Below, one piece after another: positions 58,201-64,000 of a DNA stretch of 64,000 nt. The DNA comes from Chitinophaga sp. CF118 (lineage in GTDB: Bacteria; Bacteroidota; Bacteroidia; Chitinophagales; Chitinophagaceae): NCBI RefSeq assembly GCF_900112615.1, contig NZ_FOMK01000011.1, positions 145,587 to 209,586 of the forward strand, written 5' to 3'. The notes below the pieces were generated by a model that saw only the letters and a program-made list of their open reading frames with translations, was not told the origin of the DNA and made no database searches. Made by a program: the position numbers and the translations under genes. The first letter of the stretch is position 1; every line of letters starts with the position of its first letter.

Positions 58201-58438
58201 TGGTAGTTTTGTGAAGATCAAGAATGTGAACCTGGGGTACAATGTTCCGGTAAAGGTAACAGGTGTTTCTTCATTGCGTGTATCTCTGGCCGTTAATAAC
58301 CTCTACACGTTCACAAAATATACAGGATATGACCCGGAAGTGAACGGGTTTGGCGATAATCCGGCTTTGTTTGGAGTAGACCTGGGTGGTTACCCTGGAT
58401 CAAGAACTTACACTTTCAGTGTTCGTGCTAATTTCTAA
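55268..58438 (+). CDS. SusC/RagA family TonB-linked outer-membrane transporter
   Basis: A 1056-residue transporter importing mannan oligosaccharides with SusD. Signal peptide (LLREFPIILLCVFFHLTAFS), CarboxypepD_reg-like domain (VTGTVKDEKGTLLPGATVLV), the SusC TonB-box region (DLVVIGYGTVKKSDLTGSV), plug (NALEALQGKLAGVNVTQNDG, SIRIRGSNSFLGGTEPLYVI, DASATAIYGSRGANGVVLIT) and a 22-strand-type barrel ending in an aromatic strand (YTFSVRANF). Followed 19 nt later by susD. Confidence 0.97.
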   Translation: MNKYLLREFPIILLCVFFHLTAFSQERKVTGTVKDEKGTLLPGATVLVKGLKVATSTDFNGNFSLNVPDGSKALVISFVGMQSQEVQLGKKSTFDITLSLQSTALNDLVVIGYGTVKKSDLTGSVQKIGREDLIRNTPTNALEALQGKLAGVNVTQNDGAPGAGLSIRIRGSNSFLGGTEPLYVIDGVPFNNSSSGSTPASIGDDEKQTINAMSFVNPSDIESIEVLKDASATAIYGSRGANGVVLITTRRGRTGKDKVELNINVGMSEVFRRIKVLNAHNYALYQNESFQKENDIEGTTYDLPYPGKNMPVSGYPDSTYYAPGPDDYGTGTDWQDQIFRHALFQNYSVSISGGSDAGNHSLSFNYLDQDGTIVNSNFKRYSVNLNLNRNLGKHIKMGTSTMLSRSIMNGVKTGTTKIDDVSAGVVRSALSFPSTQGLIDPATGAFSSIFFITNPYVYTRDVLNKVSSINIFTSNYAEAAITKDLKFRQNIGFNYAYNLRDQYYPRSVYEGQSVKGWGLKADDIWSSVVSESLLTYMKQLNKHSINVVAGATYERTDGQTKNIQAKTFPNDLMKNENLYAGEIQVTPVNNRYSATLVSGLIRANYNYDDRYLLTASFRRDGSSKFGKDNKWANFPSVALAWKLVNESFIKSVPAISDLKLRGSYGQTGNQGIGSYASLSKLAVYNYILGGSVQTGLADDYYAGPANDKLKWETTAAYNVGLDLGLFTRINLHVDAYKKKTNDLLQYIVTPSSTGFGKALRNSGSVENKGLEVALDGNPVKTKNFEWNVSANIAFNRNKILSLGGDVKEQFADNISTGDAPFIQKVGHPIGALYGYKEDGYYDNEAEVRSDPAYSSQSDAIVKRTVGEIKYKDIDGTPGITTTDRTFIGNVNPKYTFGITNNFRYKNWDFSIFISGVQGNDVINMNYRFFGNIGDYKNITQSMWDNRWQEGKDNSNAAWPKAIHQFWRTMYFSRRYIEDGSFVKIKNVNLGYNVPVKVTGVSSLRVSLAVNNLYTFTKYTGYDPEVNGFGDNPALFGVDLGGYPGSRTYTFSVRANF

Positions 58439-58457
58439 ACACGCAAAACTTATTAAA

Positions 58458-60095
58458 ATGAAACGACTTCATATAAAATATTCCTTTTTATTGATAGCTG
58501 CTGCCGGGTTACTTTTTGCCACTTCCTGCAAAAAAGCACTGGAAGAAAAGGCTTACAGCTTTATTTCACCTGATGATTTTTATACCAGTGGCGACGATGC
58601 CAAAGTGGCCGTGAATGGTATTTATAGCGAACTCTATACCTATGACCTGTACCTGCAGCCATTCTGGAACCTCACACTCCTGGACGATGATCATGTTTCG
58701 GGAGCTGACTGGTACTTGGGTGCTGCGGGCGCGGGTAACCCACAATCTTACTGGGGGATAGATCGTCCATGGGCCGGGCTTTACCTGATCATTGCCCGTG
58801 CGAATACTGTACTGGAAAAAGTACCGGGTATTAAATCAAATATTACGGACGATCTGAGAAGCAGGGTGATGGGAGAAGCTTATTTTCTCCGCGGCTGGGC
58901 TTATTTCCAACTGGTACAGCTATACGGCGGAGTGCCATTGCGCATGCATTCACTGTCTGTAGATGCTAATCAGAATGTTCCCCGGTCTTCTGTAAAGGCT
59001 ACATATGATACGATTATCAGTAATCTGAAAAGTGCCGAGTCTCATCTGTTCTATGCGAGCGATTCCCGTTCTGGTGAAACGGGCCGTGTAAATAAAGGTG
59101 TTGCACAAGGGTTCCTTGCCAAAGTATATGCTACTATGGGCTCCGGAGCGTTAACTGGTAGTATTACAGTTCGTGGTGGTCAGGATAATGCTTTTTATCC
59201 TTATACAAAAAATGTTGTGGCCGGATATGATTCATTAGATAGTAAAGCATGTTATACACTGGCCAGGGATAAAGCACTGGAACTGATAAACAGTGGCGAA
59301 TATACGTTGTTTGATAACTGGGCTGATATATGGTCTAAATCCAACCGGAACCAGAAAGAACATATGTGGGAAATACAGTCGCTGGCTGGTTCTTCATTCC
59401 TTAATGATCTGCATGCTTATTTCACAGCTGGTTCTTATCCTTTTGGTTTGGGTGCGGTATGGATGACCAACGATCATTACAAAAATTATGAAGAAGATAT
59501 TGATACCCGTGTACTTGATGGCGTTACACATCAGTTTACTGCATATCGTGCAGTAAGTGCAGGTACTAATTACTATTATCCTTCCTGGAAGTCGGCTAAA
59601 TATAGTACCGATGCAGCTGGTAATTCTTATTATAATAATGGTGGTACAGACGACAAAGCTTTTGTGACCAAATTTAGCGATGTTAGCAGTCCTGAAGTGA
59701 CTACAAGCGATGCCTTTTTTCCTGTGATGCGCTATTCTGAAGTGCTGCTATTATATGCAGAAGCAGAAAATGAAGTAGCTGGTCCGGATGCAGACGCTTA
59801 CCAGTATTTGAATAAAGTACGGCAGAGATCTAAGGCAACAAATGCGCCTACCGGTCTTAGTCAGGATGAGTTCCGCAGTTTTGTACTGGAAGAACGTGGG
59901 CGTGAATTCTCATTGGAAAACATCCGTAAATACGACCTGTTACGCTGGGGAATCTATTTACAGGTGATGAATAAAATTTCATTGGGACAGAATAACATCT
60001 CCAAGGTAAGAACAAACAAAAACCTGTTGTTACCGATACCTACCAGTGAATTAAGCGCCAATTCAGCTATCACCAGTAACAATCCCGGCTGGTAA
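58458..60095 (+). CDS. RagB/SusD family nutrient-uptake lipoprotein
   Basis: A 545-residue surface lipoprotein that forms the lid of the SusC transporter and binds glycan. Lipobox FATSC in a signal starting MKRLHIKYSFLLIAAAGLLF; TPR-type helices and family motifs RVMGEAYFLRGWAYFQLVQL, YGGVPL, MRYSEVLLLYAEAENEV and the closing RGREFSLENIRKYDLLRWG. The ATG at 58458 is chosen because it directly gives the lipoprotein signal; earlier in-frame starts lie inside susC. Confidence 0.96.
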   Translation: MKRLHIKYSFLLIAAAGLLFATSCKKALEEKAYSFISPDDFYTSGDDAKVAVNGIYSELYTYDLYLQPFWNLTLLDDDHVSGADWYLGAAGAGNPQSYWGIDRPWAGLYLIIARANTVLEKVPGIKSNITDDLRSRVMGEAYFLRGWAYFQLVQLYGGVPLRMHSLSVDANQNVPRSSVKATYDTIISNLKSAESHLFYASDSRSGETGRVNKGVAQGFLAKVYATMGSGALTGSITVRGGQDNAFYPYTKNVVAGYDSLDSKACYTLARDKALELINSGEYTLFDNWADIWSKSNRNQKEHMWEIQSLAGSSFLNDLHAYFTAGSYPFGLGAVWMTNDHYKNYEEDIDTRVLDGVTHQFTAYRAVSAGTNYYYPSWKSAKYSTDAAGNSYYNNGGTDDKAFVTKFSDVSSPEVTTSDAFFPVMRYSEVLLLYAEAENEVAGPDADAYQYLNKVRQRSKATNAPTGLSQDEFRSFVLEERGREFSLENIRKYDLLRWGIYLQVMNKISLGQNNISKVRTNKNLLLPIPTSELSANSAITSNNPGW

Positions 60096-60145
60096 GGTCA
60101 GGATATATTGCATGAACATCAATCGTTGATCATAAATCTTTTTCA

Positions 60146-61183
60146 ATGAAACAACTTATCTCCATCCGTCATCACCTTATTGTAAGGTTGTTCGCGATGC
60201 TTTATATCACACTCTGTTTTACCAGTTGTAAAAAAGATGAAACAGTAGATACCAGTGCACCTTTAATCAGTGCTGTTACTACCACTACCGATCGTACTAC
60301 CAGCATTACTTCCGGTGCCTTATCGGCATGGGTGGAAATAAAAGGTTCGCACCTGGCTTCTGCACAGAAAGTATACTTTAATAATCTCCCGGTGGCTTCT
60401 ACTGATTTTTATGCTACTGACTCTACAGTTACAGTTCAGATACCTGCAGCAATAGCAGATTCTGTAACCGGTAAAGTAAGCGTGATCACCAAATATGGTC
60501 AGGCTGATTTCGCTTTCACAGTTCAGATACCGGCTCCGATTATTTCTTCATTTGATCCTGGGACTGGTGATGCCGGTGCAACAGTGACTATCACGGGTAA
60601 CTGGTTCCAGAATCTGCAAAGTGTAAAGATTGGTACCCTGGAAGCAACCATCGTTGCCAGCACGGATACGACTATACAGATAACAGTGCCCACCAGCATT
60701 GTGCCCGGATATATTTATGTAACAACTGCTACCGGTGGCACTACGAAATCTGCCAATGCATTTGGATTCAGTTATATGCTGTATGATGATGCCGCTAATG
60801 CCAGCTGGTGGTTTGGTAACTGGAGTTCTGATATGACACTTGGTAGTGCGGAACAGGCGAAGAGAGGAAGTAATTCTATCAAAGTTCAGTATACCGGTGG
60901 TTATGGTGGTTTTCAATGTGCGAGTACATTGGATGTTACCAGTTACCAGGGTATCAAAGTTTCTATATATGGTGGCAGTGGTACAAGAGGGATGCAGGTA
61001 AAACTATACATTAACGGGGTTTCCGGTACTGGCGTATTACTGGCTTTATCAGAAGGGGCATGGACGGATTATACTATTCCTTTCAGTCAACTGGGAAGTC
61101 CTTCCTCTCTCACTAATATCACTATTCAGGAATTCAGCAATAATAATAGCCTGATTTATATTGACGACCTCGGATTATTCTAA
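60146..61183 (+). CDS. IPT/TIG domain surface glycan-binding lipoprotein
   Basis: A 345-residue lipoprotein (lipobox CFTSC, residues ~25-29). Two IPT/TIG beta-sandwich domains follow (APLISAVTTTTDRTTSITSG, LSAWVEIKGSHLASAQKVYF; then IISSFDPGTGDAGATVTITG, NWFQNLQSVKIGTLEATIV) and a C-terminal jellyroll of the type found in mannan-binding SGBPs (WWFGNWSSDMTLGSAEQAKR, LYINGVSGTGVLLAL). Its position after susCD and before GH26 fits a mannan-binding role; Trp-rich binding faces are visible. Confidence 0.88.
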   Translation: MKQLISIRHHLIVRLFAMLYITLCFTSCKKDETVDTSAPLISAVTTTTDRTTSITSGALSAWVEIKGSHLASAQKVYFNNLPVASTDFYATDSTVTVQIPAAIADSVTGKVSVITKYGQADFAFTVQIPAPIISSFDPGTGDAGATVTITGNWFQNLQSVKIGTLEATIVASTDTTIQITVPTSIVPGYIYVTTATGGTTKSANAFGFSYMLYDDAANASWWFGNWSSDMTLGSAEQAKRGSNSIKVQYTGGYGGFQCASTLDVTSYQGIKVSIYGGSGTRGMQVKLYINGVSGTGVLLALSEGAWTDYTIPFSQLGSPSSLTNITIQEFSNNNSLIYIDDLGLF

Positions 61184-61194
61184 AAAGAAAAAGC

Positions 61195-62337
61195 ATGATA
61201 AGAACCTTTCATAGGATTATTATTGGCCTGGGACTCACTGCTGCCGGTATTCCGGCAGCAGCACAGGAGCTGCCTTCCGATAAGCAGGCTACTAAAGAAA
61301 CTGTAAACCTGTACCGGCATCTGAAAAAATTGCCCGAAAAAGGATTTTTGTTCGGGCATCAGGACGATCTGGCTTATGGTGTTAACTGGAAATATAAAGA
61401 AGGGAACAGTGATGTGAAGGAGGTGACTGGCGATTATCCGGCGCTGTATGGCTGGGATCTTAGTGGTATTGAATTGGACCGTGATGTGGATCTTGATGGT
61501 GTGCCATTTAAAAAGATGCGGCAATATATACAGCAGGGATATGAAAGAGGAGGCGTTATCACATTGAGCTGGCATATGGTCAGTCCTTCTGGAGCTCCTA
61601 AAGGGGCATGGGATACTACACATGGTACTGTTACCAGCATTTTACCCGGTGGAATCAACTACGAATTATACAAAGGCTGGCTCGATAAGGCAGCCACTTT
61701 TATCCAGTCACTCAAAGGCCGCAAAGGAGAACCTATTCCTATCCTTTTCCGCCCTTTTCATGAGCTGACAGGTAACTGGTTCTGGTGGGGACGTAATGCG
61801 TGTTCCGAGCAGGAATTTATTACCCTGTGGAGATTCACCATTTATTATCTGCAACAGGAGAAACACCTGCATAACCTTTTATACGTGTATAATACGGCGG
61901 GAGAATTTACAAAACAGGAGTTCTTATTGCGCTACCCTGGAGATGATATGGTGGACATAGTCAGCCTTGATACCTACCAGTATGATGATCCGCAAAAAAG
62001 CGATGGGTTTGTAAAAAATACATGCAAACAACTTGCATTGCTGGATAGTATAGCCACAGAGAAGAATAAAATATCTGCCCTGGGAGAAACAGGGTACGAG
62101 CAGATTCCATATGCTAACTGGTGGACGAAGACGCTACTGGAAGCTATTGGGAATAACAGGATTGCTTATGTGCTGTTATGGCGTAATGCAGGGTATAATG
62201 AGTATATGAAAAGGATGCATTATTATGTACCATATGCCGGGCAGGTATCCGCCAATGACTTTATAGAATTTTATAAGCACGATAAAACATTGTTTGAAAA
62301 AGAATCGGCAGCATTGAGTTTGTATTCCCAATTATAA
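61195..62337 (+). CDS. GH26 endo-beta-1,4-mannanase
   Basis: A 380-residue exported glycoside hydrolase. Signal peptide ending AAAQ, then a (beta/alpha)8 barrel with the family signatures FLFGHQDDLAYGVNWKYKEG, VITLSWHMVSPSGAPKGAWD, FRPFHELTGNWFWWGR (acid/base Glu190) and KISALGETGYEQIP (nucleophile Glu298). It cuts beta-1,4-mannosidic links, giving manno-oligosaccharides. The gene is 11 nt behind the TIG protein. A periplasmic or surface location depends on the unseen sorting signal. Confidence 0.95.
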   Translation: MIRTFHRIIIGLGLTAAGIPAAAQELPSDKQATKETVNLYRHLKKLPEKGFLFGHQDDLAYGVNWKYKEGNSDVKEVTGDYPALYGWDLSGIELDRDVDLDGVPFKKMRQYIQQGYERGGVITLSWHMVSPSGAPKGAWDTTHGTVTSILPGGINYELYKGWLDKAATFIQSLKGRKGEPIPILFRPFHELTGNWFWWGRNACSEQEFITLWRFTIYYLQQEKHLHNLLYVYNTAGEFTKQEFLLRYPGDDMVDIVSLDTYQYDDPQKSDGFVKNTCKQLALLDSIATEKNKISALGETGYEQIPYANWWTKTLLEAIGNNRIAYVLLWRNAGYNEYMKRMHYYVPYAGQVSANDFIEFYKHDKTLFEKESAALSLYSQL

Positions 62338-62405
62338 TGCTGCCATTATTATTCTGTATCTGGTATTAGAAATCTAAACAGCCGTGAGGCAACAAAAGTA
62401 AGTAT

Positions 62406-63578
62406 ATGAGTTTTAAAAAACGACTGGAAGCATTGGAACAGTCATTAGAAGAACTGTTAACCAGACCTAACAGGAAGGAGCCGTTGGGCAACGGTGTTTA
62501 CGACAGATATGTGTATCCTGTACTAACGGCAGCACATACACCTATATTCTGGCGGTATGATCTGCGGGAATCTGTCAATCCTTTCCTGATGGAACGGTTT
62601 GGAATTAATGGTGTTTTTAACGCCGGAGCTATCAAATACAAGGATAAATATTTAATGGTAGCGAGGGTGGAAGGGATAGACCGTAAGTCATTCTTTGCAG
62701 TAGCAGAAAGTGATAATGGTATTGATAATTTCCGTTTCTGGGATGTCCCGGTGCAATTACCTGAAACAGCAGAACCAGATACGAATGTATATGATATCCG
62801 TTTGGTACAGCATGAAGATGGCTGGATATACGGTCTTTTTTGTACAGAAAGACGGGACCCCGCTGCTGCCCCCGGTGATCAGTCGGCCGCCGTTGCACAA
62901 TGTGGTATTGTGCGGACAAAAGATCTGCTCCAGTGGGAGCGATTGCCCGATCTGAAAACACCTTCTCCGCAACAACGGAATGTGGTGTTACATCCTGAAT
63001 TTGTACAGGGTAAATATGCTTTCTATACCCGTCCGCAGGATGGCTTTATCAGTACCGGCAATGGTGGTGGTATTGGCTTCGGTTTGGCAGATAATATGGA
63101 GAATGCAGTAATTCATGAAGAAAAGGTGATCAATCCTAAAGTATATCATACCGTATATGAAGGAAAGAACGGTTTAGGTCCTGCGCCGATCAAGACATCC
63201 ATAGGCTGGTTACATCTGGCCCACGGCGTGCGTAATACGGCTGCAGGTTTGCGTTATGTATTATATATGTTTGTGACAGACCTGGCAGATGTTACCAAAG
63301 TGATTCACAAACCCGCGGGTTATTTCATGGCACCGGAAGGAGAGGAAAGAGTAGGAGATGTATCCAACGTACTTTTCAGTAATGGCTGGATTGCCGATGA
63401 TAACGGTAATGTATATATCTATTATGCATCATCGGATACCCGTATGCATGTGGCTACTACTACTATCGCCAAACTGATGGATTATGCAGTGAATACACCG
63501 GAAGATGGCTTACGCTCTGCCGCTTCTGTGAAAACTATCAATCGCATCATTGAAAATAATGGGATTCTGGTTAAATAA
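62406..63578 (+). CDS. GH130 beta-1,4-mannosylglucose phosphorylase
   Basis: A 390-residue cytoplasmic phosphorylase of the GH130_1 type, splitting 4-O-beta-D-mannosyl-D-glucose with phosphate into mannose 1-phosphate and glucose. Motifs: FNAGAIKYKDKYLMVARVEG, TAEPDTNVYDIRLVQHEDGW (catalytic Asp near 130), RNVVLHPEFVQGKYAFYTRP and APIKTSIGWLHLAHGVRNT. No signal peptide. It complements GH26; the mannobiose epimerase expected in the pathway is not in this window. Confidence 0.95.
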   Translation: MSFKKRLEALEQSLEELLTRPNRKEPLGNGVYDRYVYPVLTAAHTPIFWRYDLRESVNPFLMERFGINGVFNAGAIKYKDKYLMVARVEGIDRKSFFAVAESDNGIDNFRFWDVPVQLPETAEPDTNVYDIRLVQHEDGWIYGLFCTERRDPAAAPGDQSAAVAQCGIVRTKDLLQWERLPDLKTPSPQQRNVVLHPEFVQGKYAFYTRPQDGFISTGNGGGIGFGLADNMENAVIHEEKVINPKVYHTVYEGKNGLGPAPIKTSIGWLHLAHGVRNTAAGLRYVLYMFVTDLADVTKVIHKPAGYFMAPEGEERVGDVSNVLFSNGWIADDNGNVYIYYASSDTRMHVATTTIAKLMDYAVNTPEDGLRSAASVKTINRIIENNGILVK

Positions 63579-63924
63579 AAGCCCTTTGGTTCAATAGGAG
63601 AAGGTGGATGACTACCCTGGATGTAGAACAACATCAGCAATAATAGTTTCTTAAAGTATCAGGCTGTATCGTAATTATGATACAGCCTGTTTTTATTTGG
63701 GATCATTGTCGTCTTAGCAATTATCAGAATTTTCTTATTATTTGGATCGATACCCCGTTTAAGTGATCCTCAATCCCCTTTTTTACTTGATAAATAGCTT
63801 TGCTTTCGTTAGCAACGAAATATGTTTTCATGTAAAGTGATGATATACAATGATATCTGTTTGAAATAATAGCCGAAGTATGTATGAAGCATAAATAAAG
63901 CATATCTCTTCCATATAACTAATC
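63579..63924. other. Intergenic region after the mannan locus
   Basis: Holds the terminator at 63660-63695; the rest (~230 nt) is AT-rich with no recognised feature. Confidence 0.7.
63660..63695 (+). terminator. Terminator of the mannan locus
   Basis: CAGGCTGTATC pairs with GATACAGCCTG (11 bp) around an 8-nt loop, followed by TTTTT. Confidence 0.92.
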
Positions 63925-64000
63925 TCACGCAATCTCTTTTTTGAGCTGTTGGAGTTTCCTTTCCAGGTAGGCTATTTTTGCTTGTTGCCGCTTTTGTTTG
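63925..64000 (-). CDS. C-terminus of a coiled-coil gene cut by the window edge
   Basis: Minus-strand reading gives KQKRQQAKIAYLERKLQQLK followed by KEIA and a TGA stop. The heptad-like Leu/Lys/Gln pattern suggests a coiled-coil tail; it may belong to a transposase-type or regulatory protein, but too little is present to decide. Confidence 0.55.
   Translation of the reverse strand, partial: KQKRQQAKIAYLERKLQQLKKEIA

Noticed and set aside
63925..64000. Assignment of the edge gene to an insertion-sequence transposase
   Set aside because: Only 24 residues of coiled coil are visible, not enough for a family call.

Overview
The window reads as chromosome from a Bacteroidota, most likely a Chitinophaga-like member of the Chitinophagaceae. 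The evidence is SusC/SusD genes, DUF4249/TonB-receptor pairs, an ECF sigma operon with secreted GIN-type proteins, putative sugar nucleotidyltransferases of the GlmU-like type found in this phylum, and several promoters of the Bacteroidota form TTTG-N19..21-TANNTTTG. The species is inferred from gene content only.

Layout. 0-39 kb is ordinary, dense chromosome: an Hsp20 gene cut by the left edge, a bacilliredoxin, a divergent Lgt paralogue with a hemerythrin-like gene, an outer-membrane receptor, an ECF-sigma operon (sigma, membrane-anchored partner, two secreted beta-repeat proteins), yajQ, rpmE2, a GlmU-like gene with tpiA, a 2H phosphoesterase, acylphosphatase, a C1 peptidase, a BlaI/M56 pair with a readable operator-promoter, a receptor/DUF4249 pair, a K+-dependent-type membrane pyrophosphatase, the NAD(P)HX repair enzyme, and an envelope block (NhaA, OstA-like, MlaD-like, amidase, LptD-like, PlsC), then ung.

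39.4-47.8 kb is an accessory island anchored on a tRNA-Arg(UCU) gene. The last 15 nt of the tRNA (TCCAATCCGGTTCAC) recur four more times in the same orientation (41.3, 43.3, 46.2 and 47.7 kb; the last with one or two changes). Every copy, including the real tRNA, is followed within a few bases by a different rho-independent terminator. The copies split the island into four blocks: a RelE/ParE-type toxin-antitoxin pair with an unknown gene and an amber-interrupted secreted protein; AraC-VOC-DUF1569; a SUKH-like/beta-helix protein, a TetR remnant and a lipoprotein; and a DUF6544-like membrane protein with a small membrane protein. I infer repeated integration at one tRNA gene, each element bringing a replacement 3' end and terminator. 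No integrase is present.

Just past the last copy lies a 59-codon gene (48.0 kb) whose leader resembles Bacteroidota class I lanthipeptide leaders and whose C-terminal half has five Cys among many Ser/Thr. No modification enzymes are visible nearby, so it is an orphan RiPP-precursor candidate. It is followed by a Crp/Fnr regulator with an adjacent FNR-like dyad, a metallo-beta-lactamase-fold protein with substituted metal ligands, a pectate lyase and small regulators.

54-63.6 kb is a polysaccharide utilisation locus for beta-mannan: AraC regulator, SusC, SusD, a TIG-domain surface glycan-binding protein, a GH26 mannanase and a GH130 mannosylglucose phosphorylase. The model is surface capture and cutting of mannan, import through SusC/D, and phosphorolysis of mannosyl-glucose in the cell. 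The right edge cuts a coiled-coil gene on the minus strand.
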